Source: Effusibacillus consociatus (GTDB lineage Bacteria; Bacillota; Bacilli; Tumebacillales; Effusibacillaceae). Taken from it: a stretch of DNA of 64,000 bases. Where the stretch lies: positions 38,209 to 102,208 of the forward strand of contig NZ_JBHSHC010000052.1 in assembly GCF_042652925.1 (NCBI RefSeq). Reading direction: 5' to 3'. The notes under the pieces were generated by a model. It was not told the DNA's origin and searched no databases. It saw only the letters and a list, made by a program, of their open reading frames with translations. Positions within the stretch are counted from its first letter, which is position 1; every line of letters begins with the position of its first letter. Below, piece by piece: positions 32,716-41,860 of this stretch. Both the position numbers and the translations under genes were made by a program.

Positions 32716-33372
32716 ATGTTCACAGGAATCATAGAGGAAGTTGGTCGAGTGGCTTCAATTCGCCCTTCGGGGAATGCGATTCAATTATCGATCCAGGCAG
32801 CCAAAGTCGTTTCGGATGTTCAGTTGGGGGACTCGATTGCGGTAAACGGAGTCTGCTTGACGGTTACCCGGTTTACTGCAAATGGATTTGATGCAGATGT
32901 GGTTCCCGAAACCATGCGGCGAACATCGCTTCGCACTCTGCAGCCCGGGAGTCCGGTCAATTTGGAACGGGCCATGCAGATGGGAGGACGGTTTGGCGGG
33001 CATATGGTGTCAGGGCATATCGATGGAATCGGTCGTATCATTTCGTTTTCCCGTGAAGACAATGCGAAAGTGATTGGAATCGAGACCGTTCCGGAAATCA
33101 TGAAATATATAGTCCCGAAAGGGTCGATTACGATTGACGGAATTTCATTGACGGTTATGGATCGGGAGGCGAACAGCTTTCGGGTTTCGATCATCCCTCA
33201 TACCGAACAAATGACTAACCTTGGTTCGAAGAAGATTGGCGATCCTGTTAATCTGGAATGTGACATGATCGGAAAGTATGTGGAGCAGCTGTTGGAGATC
33301 CGTTTCGGGGCTGACAAGAAGCAAGCCGGTTTATCCTTGGAATATCTCAAGCAGCATGGTTTTGCGGACTGA
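32716..33372 (+). CDS. ribE: Riboflavin synthase, alpha subunit
   Basis: A 218-residue protein made of two similar lumazine-binding halves: MFTGIIEEVG with NGVCLTV and GHMVSGHIDG, then a second copy with IDGISLTVMD and SIIPHTEQMT. It converts two molecules of 6,7-dimethyl-8-ribityllumazine to riboflavin and the pyrimidine precursor. GGAGGTGA precedes the ATG. It follows ribD by four bases. Confidence 0.95.
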   Translation: MFTGIIEEVGRVASIRPSGNAIQLSIQAAKVVSDVQLGDSIAVNGVCLTVTRFTANGFDADVVPETMRRTSLRTLQPGSPVNLERAMQMGGRFGGHMVSGHIDGIGRIISFSREDNAKVIGIETVPEIMKYIVPKGSITIDGISLTVMDREANSFRVSIIPHTEQMTNLGSKKIGDPVNLECDMIGKYVEQLLEIRFGADKKQAGLSLEYLKQHGFAD

Positions 33373-33392
33373 TTAAAGGGGAGGGGTTCCAG

Positions 33393-34589
33393 ATGTTTCA
33401 TTCAATAGAAGAGGCTTTGGAAGATCTGAAAGCAGGCAAGGTCATCATTGTCGTAGACGATGAAGATAGAGAGAATGAGGGAGACTTCGTAGCGCTCGCT
33501 GAAAAAGCTACCCCGGAAGTAATCAACTTTATGATCACACACGGGCGAGGACTGGTCTGCGTGCCGATCACGGAATCCAGGGCGCGTGAACTGGATCTGC
33601 AGCCGATGGTGAATAAAAATACGGATGCGCATGGAACGGCTTTTACAGTATCGGTAGATGCAAAAGAAGGAACAACAACGGGAATCTCCGCATTTGAGCG
33701 GGCAGTGACCGTAGCTGCATTGATCGATGAGCGGAGCACAGCAGATGACTTTAAGCGTCCGGGGCATATTTTTCCATTGGTTGCACGTGAAGGAGGGGTC
33801 TTGCGCCGAGCAGGACATACAGAAGCTGCGATTGATCTGGCCCGGCTCTGCAATTCGTATCCCGCCGGGGTTATTTGTGAAGTGTTAAAGCCGGACGGAA
33901 CCATGGCGCGCGTTCCGGACCTCGTCGATATTGCCAAAGAGCATGATTTAAAGATGATCACGATTGAGGAACTGATCCGGTACCGGAAATCCAGGGAGGT
34001 ACTGGTCCAACCTGCCGCATCTGCTCATTTGCCAACCGAATACGGGGATTTCTACGCGGTTGTCTATACAAACTCTGTGGATCAGAAGGAGCACGTTGCA
34101 TTGGTGAAAGGCGAAATTGACTCGTCAAAGCCTGTGATGGTTCGAGTGCATTCGGAATGCATGACGGGTGACGTATTCGGATCTCACCGCTGTGATTGCG
34201 GACCTCAATTGCACGCTGCCCTGCGGCAAATCGAAGAAAACGGATCGGGTGTACTGCTTTACATGAGGCAGGAGGGTCGCGGGATCGGCCTGATCAATAA
34301 AATTCGGGCATATGAATTGCAGGAAAACGGATACGATACAGTAGAAGCGAATGAAAAGCTCGGATTTCCCGCCGATCTGCGGGACTATGGAATTGGAGCC
34401 CAGATACTGATCGATCTCGGGGTTCGAGAGATTCGATTGCTTACCAATAACCCTCGAAAAATTCGGGGATTGGAAGGTCATGGACTCAAGATTGTGGAAC
34501 GCATTCCGATTCAGATGGAGCCCAATGAGTCCAATATCAAGTACTTGAATGCAAAACAGAAAAAGTTGGGTCACATGTTAAATATGTAA
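33393..34589 (+). CDS. ribBA: Fused 3,4-DHBP synthase / GTP cyclohydrolase II
   Basis: A 398-residue bifunctional enzyme. The N-terminal 200 residues (IVVDDEDRENEGDFVALAE, TGISAFERAVT, RAGHTEAAIDLARL) are 3,4-dihydroxy-2-butanone-4-phosphate synthase. The C-terminal half (HSECMTGDVFGSHRCDCGPQ, RQEGRGIGLINK, LLTNNPRKI) is GTP cyclohydrolase II with its zinc cysteines. It supplies both precursors of riboflavin. AAGGGGAGG precedes the ATG. Confidence 0.95.
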   Translation: MFHSIEEALEDLKAGKVIIVVDDEDRENEGDFVALAEKATPEVINFMITHGRGLVCVPITESRARELDLQPMVNKNTDAHGTAFTVSVDAKEGTTTGISAFERAVTVAALIDERSTADDFKRPGHIFPLVAREGGVLRRAGHTEAAIDLARLCNSYPAGVICEVLKPDGTMARVPDLVDIAKEHDLKMITIEELIRYRKSREVLVQPAASAHLPTEYGDFYAVVYTNSVDQKEHVALVKGEIDSSKPVMVRVHSECMTGDVFGSHRCDCGPQLHAALRQIEENGSGVLLYMRQEGRGIGLINKIRAYELQENGYDTVEANEKLGFPADLRDYGIGAQILIDLGVREIRLLTNNPRKIRGLEGHGLKIVERIPIQMEPNESNIKYLNAKQKKLGHMLNM

Positions 34590-34609
34590 TCACTGGAGGA
34601 GAACAACTA

Positions 34610-35080
34610 ATGGCACAAACATTTGAAGGAAATCTGATTGGTACCGGTTTAAAAATCGGGATTGTGGCAGGCCGCTTTAACGAATTTATTTCTTCCAAAT
34701 TGTTGTCGGGCGCTTTGGACGCTTTGAAACGGCATGGAGTAGACGAGAATGCAGTTTCTGTAGCCTGGGTTCCCGGAGCGTTTGAAATCCCGTTCGCGGC
34801 ACAAAAACTCGCGCAGAGCGGAAAATATGATGCCGTCATTACATTGGGGGCTGTGATTCGAGGCTCTACGCCGCATTTTGACTATGTTTGTTCAGAAGCG
34901 GCGAAAGGTGTTGCGGCAATTTCCCTGAAAACAGGAGTGCCTACGATCTTCGGAGTACTGACGACCGATTCGATCGAACAAGCTATTGAGCGTGCAGGTA
35001 CGAAAGCCGGGAATAAGGGTTGGGAAGCGGCCGTTACCGCAATTGAAATGGCCAACCTGACGAAGGTGATTGAGGGATAA
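34610..35080 (+). CDS. ribH: 6,7-dimethyl-8-ribityllumazine synthase
   Basis: A 156-residue protein with VAGRFNEFISSKLLSGA, PGAFEIPFAAQ, GAVIRGSTPHFDYVCSEAAKG and FGVLTTDSIEQA. It condenses the pyrimidine and butanone phosphate to lumazine and normally assembles as a 60-subunit shell. Last gene of the riboflavin set. The MFS gene starts one base beyond its stop. Confidence 0.95.
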   Translation: MAQTFEGNLIGTGLKIGIVAGRFNEFISSKLLSGALDALKRHGVDENAVSVAWVPGAFEIPFAAQKLAQSGKYDAVITLGAVIRGSTPHFDYVCSEAAKGVAAISLKTGVPTIFGVLTTDSIEQAIERAGTKAGNKGWEAAVTAIEMANLTKVIEG

Positions 35081-35081
35081 C

Positions 35082-36458
35082 GTGCGGACCAATCGGAAAG
35101 CGGTTGTACTGGCTGTCATGATCACCAATTTTCTGGCAGCGATGGACGTGACCATTGTCGGAACCGCGATGCCCACCATTGTTGGAAAATTGGGCGGGTT
35201 ATCCTTGATCAGCTGGGTATTTTCCGCCTACCTTCTAACTTCGGCCGTCTCCACCCCGCTTTATGGGAAGCTGGCGGATCTGTTCGGGCGGAAAATCATG
35301 TTTACCATTGGAGCCGGAATCTTTCTTGTTGGCTCCGTATTCTGCGGTATGGCAGATTCGATGACCATGCTGGTGATCGGGCGGGCGGTTCAAGGACTTG
35401 GCGCAGGTGCCATTATGGCAATTGCCTCCACGATTCTGAGAGATATATTTACGGTTGAAGAGCGCGGGCGCGTACAGGGGCTTTTTTCCGGAGTTTGGGG
35501 AGTGGCAGCCATTATCGGTCCCGCACTGGGAGGTATCATTGTCGACTTCCTTTCCTGGCCGTGGGTATTCTATATCAATATTCCGTTCGGGCTATTGGGT
35601 ATTCTTCTGCTCTGGTTTGGTTTAGATGAACAGATTGAAAAGAAGAAACATGCGATCGACTTTGTGGGTGCCTTCATCTTGACCGCTTCAATGACTGCAC
35701 TGCTGCTTGCGATTTTGCAGGGAGGAAAATGGTCTTGGACGCATCCTGCAACTCTCTCATTGTTGGCGGTTTCTTTCGTGGGTGTGCTTGCCTTTCTCTA
35801 TGTCGAGCGGCGTGCCAAGGAACCGATTGTTCCTTTGGAACTTTTCAAAATTCGTGTGATTGTGGTATCAAACGCAACCTCGTTTTTAGTGGGGGCTGTC
35901 TTATTGGGGGTCACCAGTTACATACCGCTTTATGTACAAGAGGTTTTAAAGGGTTCCCCAACGGAAGCGGGATTTACCTTAACTCCCATGTCGATCGCCT
36001 GGATGATTGGCAGCGTTTACGGCGGCCGCAATCTGGTGGCTTGGGGCTTTAGGCGGCTTGCGTATCTTGGCGTTGCTTTTATAGCGGCGGGAGCTGTCTT
36101 GTTAAGCGTGTTGGCACCGGAAAGCGGGCGAATTTTTGCAATGGTTCTGATGGCGGTGATGGGAATCGGTCTTGGAATGTCGACTCTTGCTTTTACCGTC
36201 GCGGTTCAAAGTGAAGTGGATTGGAACCGCCGGGGAATTGCTACGGCAACGAATCAATTTGTACGATCACTTGGATCGTCGATTGGAGTGGCTGTAATGG
36301 GAGCGGTTTTGAGCTGTCAAATGCTCAGAGAACACTCCCTATATGCCGGTCTGCATGCGGTATTCGTGTGGATTGGGGGCTTTGCGCTTGCCGCAGTGCT
36401 TACCATGATTCTGTTTCCGAAGCAGAACAGTCTGGAAACAAAAGAAGCGAGGTCGTAA
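35082..36458 (+). CDS. MFS multidrug exporter, DHA2 (EmrB/QacA) family
   Basis: A 458-residue integral membrane protein with about 14 hydrophobic segments. Typical motifs are NFLAAMDVTIVGTAMPTI in helix 1, SAVSTPLYGKLADLFGRK (motif A) and RAVQGLGAGAIMA (motif B). It exports drugs or metabolites in exchange for protons. The start is probably GTG at 35082 with GAGGGA just ahead; a TTG at 35070 is possible. Its position directly behind ribH suggests co-transcription. A link to flavin export is conceivable but unsupported. Confidence 0.85.
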   Translation: MRTNRKAVVLAVMITNFLAAMDVTIVGTAMPTIVGKLGGLSLISWVFSAYLLTSAVSTPLYGKLADLFGRKIMFTIGAGIFLVGSVFCGMADSMTMLVIGRAVQGLGAGAIMAIASTILRDIFTVEERGRVQGLFSGVWGVAAIIGPALGGIIVDFLSWPWVFYINIPFGLLGILLLWFGLDEQIEKKKHAIDFVGAFILTASMTALLLAILQGGKWSWTHPATLSLLAVSFVGVLAFLYVERRAKEPIVPLELFKIRVIVVSNATSFLVGAVLLGVTSYIPLYVQEVLKGSPTEAGFTLTPMSIAWMIGSVYGGRNLVAWGFRRLAYLGVAFIAAGAVLLSVLAPESGRIFAMVLMAVMGIGLGMSTLAFTVAVQSEVDWNRRGIATATNQFVRSLGSSIGVAVMGAVLSCQMLREHSLYAGLHAVFVWIGGFALAAVLTMILFPKQNSLETKEARS

Positions 36459-36462
36459 ACAG

Positions 36463-37272
36463 ATGCGCTTTGTTCTTTCTCTATTTCAAAAGACAAAGCT
36501 GATATGGAAGAAACGAACCCCTTATCAGACGGTCTATGTCTATGAGAAAGGTCGCGTCCGTTATATGCGCTTTGCAAGTGAGAGTTGGCAAGGAGCGCTG
36601 GATATGCGGAACAAGGATCGGCTGTTGTTCCCGTATCAGCGTTTTTTTCTTGCTTATAAAGCGTGGCTGCCGGAAGTGCATTCCTTTCTTGCTCTGGGGG
36701 TGGGAACCGGAACAGCAATCCGCACCGTTCGTCGTCAGCATCCGAAAGCATATATCGCAGGTGTCGATTTGGATGCGAGTGTACTCCAAGCTGCTGTTGA
36801 GTATTTTGATTGTCCGTGTGACGACCGTACCCAACTGATTGCGATGCACGGGCGGGCGTTCCTGGATGCTGCGGAGCAGCGATTCGATCTGGTTTTTCTG
36901 GATGCATTCGATTCATTTTCAATCCCCAAATCCATGCGTACCAAAGAATGTTTCTCCGCGATTGCAAAAGTTTTGGAGGAAAATGGGCTTCTGGTCGTGA
37001 ATGTAATAGGTACGTTGTGCGGGCCGTGGAGTGACTCGTTTCGAACACTCTACAAAACTTTGCGGCAGGTGTTTCCGGAGGTTTGGATACTGCCCGTTTC
37101 CAGGTGGCTTTATATGGAACAGAATATTTTACTGATCGCACGAAAACAATCAGATGCAGCTCAGTTCCCGATAGATCCGGCAGATCCGGAGGTGAGGAAG
37201 TATATCGAGCGGCTTTATACTCGATCCATTCCCACAGAGGATATTCCTGTGTACCAAGACCTGGATCAATAG
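36463..37272 (+). CDS. Spermidine synthase-like methyltransferase-fold protein
   Basis: A 269-residue protein with a class I fold: FLALGVGTGTAIRTVRRQHP (nucleotide-binding glycine loop), GVDLDASVL, FDLVFLDAFDSFSIPKSM and GLLVVNVIG. This matches the catalytic core of spermidine synthases and their SpeE-like relatives, which have lost or altered the substrate gate. There is no membrane region. Because the family includes many proteins without proven polyamine activity, only the fold is confidently assigned. It follows the MFS gene by four bases. Confidence 0.75.
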   Translation: MRFVLSLFQKTKLIWKKRTPYQTVYVYEKGRVRYMRFASESWQGALDMRNKDRLLFPYQRFFLAYKAWLPEVHSFLALGVGTGTAIRTVRRQHPKAYIAGVDLDASVLQAAVEYFDCPCDDRTQLIAMHGRAFLDAAEQRFDLVFLDAFDSFSIPKSMRTKECFSAIAKVLEENGLLVVNVIGTLCGPWSDSFRTLYKTLRQVFPEVWILPVSRWLYMEQNILLIARKQSDAAQFPIDPADPEVRKYIERLYTRSIPTEDIPVYQDLDQ

Positions 37273-37276
37273 TTCG

Positions 37277-37305
37277 TTGTTGGCATCTGGGGCCTGTGAT
37301 ATAAT
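37277..37305 (+). promoter_or_regulatory. Putative sigma-A promoter of the M50 protease-scpAB genes
   Basis: TTGTTG (37277-37282), a 17-base spacer and TATAAT (37300-37305), 46 bases before the next start codon. Confidence 0.6.
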
Positions 37306-37350
37306 TGTGCAGACCGTGTTTGGGCGTAGTTAGGGGAGGGGAGTTACTCC

Positions 37351-37956
37351 ATGTTTAACTTTAGTTTGGAACACATGCTCTTTCTTACGATCGCGTTTTT
37401 GATTGCAGCTCCGGTACATGAAGCAGCCCATGCATGGGTGGCTTACCGTTTGGGAGATCCAACTCCACAGCGCGATGGCCGCTTGACGCTGAATCCGCTG
37501 GTTCATATTGACCTTCTCGGGTTTATCCTGATTCTTCTGGCGGGATTTGGTTGGGCGAAGCCTGTGATGACGAATCCGGCGATGTTTCGGGGCAACCGTC
37601 GAATGGGGATGTTGAAGGTTGCGATTGCAGGTCCGATCGCCAATTTGTTAATGGCTGCACTGGTGGCTTTGATCGCCCGTTCGGAGCTCGTTCCTTACTT
37701 TAATCTCAGTTCCGGGATTGTTCGTGTAGTGATCTACATAAATGTTTTGTTGTGCGTATTTAATTTGCTGCCGATCTTCCCGCTTGACGGTGAGAAAATC
37801 CTTCGTTCCCTGGTGCCGATGCGTTATTTGGGGATTTTTTACAAAATGGAGACGTACGGTCCATTCATTCTCTTACTGCTGGTATTTATGCCCGGCGGCA
37901 TCTTAGGGAGTATTATAGGACCGCCGATCGACTTCATCCTGCGTTTGCTTGTCTAA
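37351..37956 (+). CDS. Site-2 protease family (M50) membrane protein
   Basis: A 201-residue membrane protein. The zinc motif HEAAH lies in the first helix (APVHEAAHAWVAYRLGDPTP, near residue 23), and the third ligand is in the FNLLPIFPLDGEKIL loop near residue 143. These are the marks of short rhomboid-like M50 proteases of the YwhC type that cut within or beside membranes. Neighbouring scpA is a frequent genomic partner. Substrate unknown. GGGGAGGGGAG precedes the ATG. Confidence 0.85.
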   Translation: MFNFSLEHMLFLTIAFLIAAPVHEAAHAWVAYRLGDPTPQRDGRLTLNPLVHIDLLGFILILLAGFGWAKPVMTNPAMFRGNRRMGMLKVAIAGPIANLLMAALVALIARSELVPYFNLSSGIVRVVIYINVLLCVFNLLPIFPLDGEKILRSLVPMRYLGIFYKMETYGPFILLLLVFMPGGILGSIIGPPIDFILRLLV

Positions 37957-37969
37957 GGGAGAAGCGCAT

Positions 37970-38719
37970 ATGAGTATCGAATATCTTGTTCGATTGGAAT
38001 CATTTGAAGGTCCGTTGGATTTGCTTTTGCATCTGGTTGAAAAAAACGAAATGGATATTTACAATATTCCCATTGTCGAGATAACCGAACAGTATCTGTC
38101 TTATATTCGCGCCATGCAGGAGCTGAAACTGGATATTGCGTCCGAATTTCTCGTGATGGCGGCGACTTTGTTGGCAATAAAAAGCAACATGTTGCTGCCC
38201 AAACCCGAACCGTTAGAACTGGATGATGTTTTTGACATGATGGAGGAGGGGATGGATCCCCGCCAGCTCCTGATGGAACGCCTGATTGAATACAAGAAAT
38301 TCAAGCATTTGGCGGCCGAACTCCAGTCGAGAGAAACCCATCGCAGCAGCATTTATACACGACCGCCTGCTGACTTATCCGTTTTTATTCCGGATGAAGA
38401 GCCCAATCCGGTTCAGGGTGTTTCGCTTTATGACCTGTTGGACGCCTTCCGATCAGCCCTTATGAAGGCAGAAGAAGAAGAACCGGTTGCCCATGTTCAA
38501 CGTGATGAAGTATCGGTAAAAGAACGAATTTCCGAAATCCTCGAATTTCTTCACTCAGCTCAAGGACAAGCCTCGTTCACATCACTTTTGTCCCGGTATC
38601 GGCGTCGGTCCGAGATTGTGGTCACTTTTCTTGCGATCCTGGAATTGATCAAAAACAACAAAATCAGATGTATTCAACAACATCTGTTTGCGGACATTCA
38701 GCTTCATCTTGTGTTGTAA
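37970..38719 (+). CDS. scpA: Segregation and condensation protein A
   Basis: A 249-residue kleisin with the SMC-binding start LVRLESFEGPLDLLLHLVEKNEMDIYNIPI and C-terminal winged-helix segment ending RCIQQHLFADIQL. With SMC and ScpB it forms condensin, which compacts and separates the chromosome. The ATG at 37970 has AAGGGAGAAG upstream. Confidence 0.95.
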   Translation: MSIEYLVRLESFEGPLDLLLHLVEKNEMDIYNIPIVEITEQYLSYIRAMQELKLDIASEFLVMAATLLAIKSNMLLPKPEPLELDDVFDMMEEGMDPRQLLMERLIEYKKFKHLAAELQSRETHRSSIYTRPPADLSVFIPDEEPNPVQGVSLYDLLDAFRSALMKAEEEEPVAHVQRDEVSVKERISEILEFLHSAQGQASFTSLLSRYRRRSEIVVTFLAILELIKNNKIRCIQQHLFADIQLHLVL

Positions 38720-38745
38720 TTGTAAGTGAAGGTGACGGTGGAGTG

Positions 38746-39369
38746 GTGAATCTGTTTATGGATTATAAAGAGGTTAAAGCAATTATTGAAGGTTTATTGT
38801 TTATGGCAGGCAGTGAGGGCCTCGAGGCAAAACAAATCGCGGAAGTAATCGGAACAGACCCGGAGGAAGCGGCTGATTTGTGCCATGACCTTGCAGCAGA
38901 TTACCGAAGGGAGCAGAGAGGTCTGCAAATTATTGAAGTCGCGGGTACATTCCAGATGGCAACGTTAACAGAACATGCTCCTTATTTTGAAAAATTGGCC
39001 TATCAACCCCAGCAATCTTCCCTCTCGCAATCGGCCCTTGAAACTTTGGCAATCATTGCTTACAAACAGCCGATCACGCGGGCGGACGTGGAAGAAATCC
39101 GCGGGGTAAAAAGTGAAAAAGCGATCAACAACCTGGTCGGGAAAAAGCTGATTCGGGAAGTTGGTCGGGCAGAAGGACCCGGCCGTCCCATCCTGTATGG
39201 AACAACAAAGGAGTTCCTTGAATACTTTGGCCTTCGGGATTTGTCTGAATTGCCGCCTCCTCCGGCATTTATCCCGCAAGATGCGTTGGAGGAGGAAGAG
39301 CAGATGTTGTTTGAGCAAAGATCCATTTTCCCGGACGATCAAACCAAGGACGACATACTGTCTGAGTAA
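38746..39369 (+). CDS. scpB: Segregation and condensation protein B
   Basis: About 207 residues with KAIIEGLLFMAGSEGLEAKQIAEVIG, QSALETLAIIAYKQPITRADVEEIRGV and YGTTKEFLEYFGLRDL, the tandem winged-helix pattern of ScpB. It works with ScpA and SMC. The start is uncertain among GTG 38743, GTG 38746 and ATG 38758. AAGGTGA at 38729-38735 favours the GTGs. Confidence 0.9.
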   Translation: MNLFMDYKEVKAIIEGLLFMAGSEGLEAKQIAEVIGTDPEEAADLCHDLAADYRREQRGLQIIEVAGTFQMATLTEHAPYFEKLAYQPQQSSLSQSALETLAIIAYKQPITRADVEEIRGVKSEKAINNLVGKKLIREVGRAEGPGRPILYGTTKEFLEYFGLRDLSELPPPPAFIPQDALEEEEQMLFEQRSIFPDDQTKDDILSE

Positions 39370-39374
39370 TCCTA

Positions 39375-39401
39375 AGTCGCGCTTTGCAGCGCGGCTTTTT
39401 T
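39375..39401 (+). terminator. Terminator after scpB
   Basis: AGTCGCGC pairs with GCGCGGCT (one G-T pair) around TTTGCA, followed by six T. Confidence 0.85.
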
Positions 39402-39464
39402 GTGAATGTTTTCGGCAGCATTGGGGAAACTTATCAGGCGAATATTGGAAGAGGAGGGGCATGC

Positions 39465-40142
39465 ATGGAGTGGTGGGTGACAGCTCTTATTGTCATGGGA
39501 GTCCTCTTTTTGTTTTTCTGCCTCCTCCCGGTTCAGATCCATATCCGATACGTTCGGGATGGAGAGAAAGATGAGCTTTGGATTCAACTGCAAACGCTGT
39601 TTGGCATAATTAAATACACAATTGAGATTCCCATTGTGGATTTGGTAATGTCAAAAAATAAAGGGGTAAAGGTCAAAGCGGCTGCTGAGAGCGGACTTGG
39701 TGAAAAGGCCAAGAAACGCCAACCGCTGATAACGATCGCGATTGAACAATTTCGACGCATCTTGCGAATCGGAAGGCAATTACAGGAACACTTGCACCAA
39801 TTCAACCATCATGTTCGGAAAGCGACGAAAAAGTTTCGGATTGTAAAAATGAGCTGGCAGACGGAGTTTGGAACGGGAGATGCAGCCATGACGGGTACGG
39901 CTGCAGGGCTGGTTTGGATGATTAAGGGCAGTGTGCTTGGGGTCTTGGCCAATTTTTTTTCGCTGCGGGTGAAACCGAATTTTGCCGTCTGTCCCAACTA
40001 TCATAGCCTCATGCTTCGAACCAGCCTTGACTGCATAATCCGTTTTTGGGTCGGGCAGGCTATTGTGGCAGGGATTCAAATGGGCATTTATATGCTGAGG
40101 GAGGGTAAAAAGTCATGGCAGATCATCCGATCCAAGGCTTAA
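39465..40142 (+). CDS. DUF2953 family membrane-associated protein (YtfI-like)
   Basis: A 225-residue protein with an N-terminal transmembrane helix (WWVTALIVMGVLFLFFCLLP) and a beta-rich region. Basic linkers and a mid segment typical of DUF2953 follow (VKMSWQTEFGTGDAAMTGTAAGLVW, then VKPNF). In Bacillus, ytfI lies beside ytfJ, as here. Its function is unknown, but linkage with a spore germination gene hints at a sporulation role. GAGGAGGGG precedes the ATG. Its end overlaps ytfJ by 28 bases. Confidence 0.75.
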   Translation: MEWWVTALIVMGVLFLFFCLLPVQIHIRYVRDGEKDELWIQLQTLFGIIKYTIEIPIVDLVMSKNKGVKVKAAAESGLGEKAKKRQPLITIAIEQFRRILRIGRQLQEHLHQFNHHVRKATKKFRIVKMSWQTEFGTGDAAMTGTAAGLVWMIKGSVLGVLANFFSLRVKPNFAVCPNYHSLMLRTSLDCIIRFWVGQAIVAGIQMGIYMLREGKKSWQIIRSKA

Positions 40143-40570
40143 TGGAAACTGCAATGGAAAACCTGAGAGAAATGGTTGACGTAAATACAATTATTGGCGA
40201 TGCTGTGGAGACCCCGGATGGCAGCGTGATACTTCCGATTTCAAAAGTCGGTTTTGGATTTGCGGCAGGAGGGAGTGAATTTGAAGCGGACACCATGGGG
40301 AAAAATGGAAACGGAGAAAAATTGCCGTTTGGCGGCGGTGCGGGCGGCGGCGTGTCGATTACACCGATCGGCTTCCTTGTGGTTGGCAATGGGCAGGTGA
40401 AACTCCTATCTTCAGAAGCCCCCAACCAATTGTACGAGCGTTTGATTGACATGGCACCGGGTCTGATCGAGAAAATTCAGTCGATGACAGGAAAAACAGG
40501 CAACAATAGGCAGCAGCAATCAAGGATTATTACAACTCCCATACCGGAACCCACGCCAAATATGCAATAA
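40115..40570 (+). CDS. ytfJ: GerW/YtfJ family spore protein
   Basis: A 151-residue protein with LMETAMENLREMVDVNTIIGD, ILPISKVGFGFAAGGSE, a glycine-rich GGGAGGGVSITPIGFL stretch and QVKLLSSEA. This is the YtfJ/GerW family, required for normal germination in some bacilli. It is coupled to the DUF2953 gene by overlap. GGGAGGG precedes the ATG. Confidence 0.9.
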   Translation: MADHPIQGLMETAMENLREMVDVNTIIGDAVETPDGSVILPISKVGFGFAAGGSEFEADTMGKNGNGEKLPFGGGAGGGVSITPIGFLVVGNGQVKLLSSEAPNQLYERLIDMAPGLIEKIQSMTGKTGNNRQQQSRIITTPIPEPTPNMQ

Positions 40571-40589
40571 TTTCATAAGACTGCGCGGA

Positions 40590-40618
40590 ACCACTCGTAA
40601 AAAGCGGGTGGTTTTTTT
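40590..40618 (+). terminator. Terminator after ytfJ
   Basis: ACCACTCG pairs with CGGGTGGT around TAAAAAG, followed by seven T. Confidence 0.85.
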
Positions 40619-40684
40619 GTTGTCTGTCCTACTTGGAGACAGGCACGCATATATCTTAGATGAATTCATCCGCAGGAGGTTGTC

Positions 40685-41845
40685 ATGAGAAAGCGTCGGT
40701 GGTTCATTCTAAGTCTCGCCCTGGCAATGCTGTTTTCCATGCCGTTTCAGGCTTTCGCAAAAGAAACCTGGAATCCGGAACAATTTGCAAAAGAAGTTTC
40801 CATTGCTGCGGAAACGGCCGCCCTCATTGATGTCCAATCCGGTCGTGTTCTCTATGGCAAAGATATGAATAAACAAATGCGCATTGCGAGCCTGACCAAG
40901 ATCATCACGGCGATTGTGGCGATTGAGTCCGGAAAGTTGGAGGAAACGGTCACCACCTCGAAAAACGCTTACAGGGTTGAAGGGTCATCCATCTACCTGG
41001 CGCTTGGCGAAAAACAAAAATTGATCGATCTCGTCTACGCGATCATGCTTCGCTCCGGAAACGACGCAGCTACAGCCATTGCGGAGCATGTGGGGGGCGG
41101 TTCGGTTCAGAAGTTTGCCGACATGATGAACGCAAAGGTAAAGGAACTTGGTTTGACGGGAACCCATTTTGTCAATCCTCATGGCCTGGACGCACCGGGC
41201 CATTATTCTACCGCATATGATATGGCCGTATTGACAGCCTACGCCCTGCGAAATCCAATTTTTGCAGAAGTGGTGAAAACAAAGGTAAAGCGCATCCCGT
41301 GGGAGGGGAAGGAATGGGACCGTGTGATGCGCAACAAAAACAAAATGCTGTACCGGTATGCGGGGGCAGACGGTGTGAAAACCGGATATACGGAATCGGC
41401 GGGTCGCTGCCTCGCCTCAAGTGCTACCAAGGATGGAAGACAACTGGCGGTGATTGTGTTAAATGACCGGAATGATTGGGATGACTCGGCGAAACTTTTA
41501 AACTATGGATTTACGAAATATCAGTATGCTGAGTCTGTAAAGGCGAATGAGTTGGTAGCTGATTTGCCCGTTAAAAAAGGGACCGTGGAGAAGGTGAAAA
41601 TCGTCGCCAAAGACAGCCTCGGCTACCCGGTTAGGGAGGAAGAGCGCACACTTTTGCGAAAAGAAGTGAAGCTCCCCGAGCAAATAAAAGCTCCCGTTCA
41701 GGAGGGCGAAAAGGTAGGGGAAATCACTCTCTATTTCGACCGGAAAAAAATCGGCACAGTGGATCTAATCTCGCAAGAATCGGTTGAGGGTACCGGATTT
41801 TTCTCCAACTTGCAGAGGTTTTTAAAAGGGTTATTTAAGGAGTAG
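40685..41845 (+). CDS. dacB: D-alanyl-D-alanine carboxypeptidase, DacB type
   Basis: A 386-residue S11 enzyme with a signal peptide ending AFA. It has SLTK in RIASLTKIITA, SGN in LRSGNDAA and KTG in GVKTGYTESAGR. It is the third such enzyme in the window. Position before spmA-spmB identifies it as dacB, whose product trims spore cortex peptidoglycan in the mother cell and is usually sigma-E controlled. I found no convincing sigma-E promoter in the 110 bases upstream. AGGAGG precedes the ATG. Confidence 0.9.
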   Translation: MRKRRWFILSLALAMLFSMPFQAFAKETWNPEQFAKEVSIAAETAALIDVQSGRVLYGKDMNKQMRIASLTKIITAIVAIESGKLEETVTTSKNAYRVEGSSIYLALGEKQKLIDLVYAIMLRSGNDAATAIAEHVGGGSVQKFADMMNAKVKELGLTGTHFVNPHGLDAPGHYSTAYDMAVLTAYALRNPIFAEVVKTKVKRIPWEGKEWDRVMRNKNKMLYRYAGADGVKTGYTESAGRCLASSATKDGRQLAVIVLNDRNDWDDSAKLLNYGFTKYQYAESVKANELVADLPVKKGTVEKVKIVAKDSLGYPVREEERTLLRKEVKLPEQIKAPVQEGEKVGEITLYFDRKKIGTVDLISQESVEGTGFFSNLQRFLKGLFKE

Positions 41846-41860
41846 GAGGTGCATTCACAC

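Noticed and set aside
36463..37272. Assignment as a true spermidine synthase (speE)
   Set aside because: Only the fold is visible, and many SpeE-like proteins lack polyamine activity; no speD or other polyamine genes are nearby.
40619..40684. Sigma-E promoter before dacB
   Set aside because: CATATATC is the only -10-like sequence and lacks a matching -35 at the right distance.
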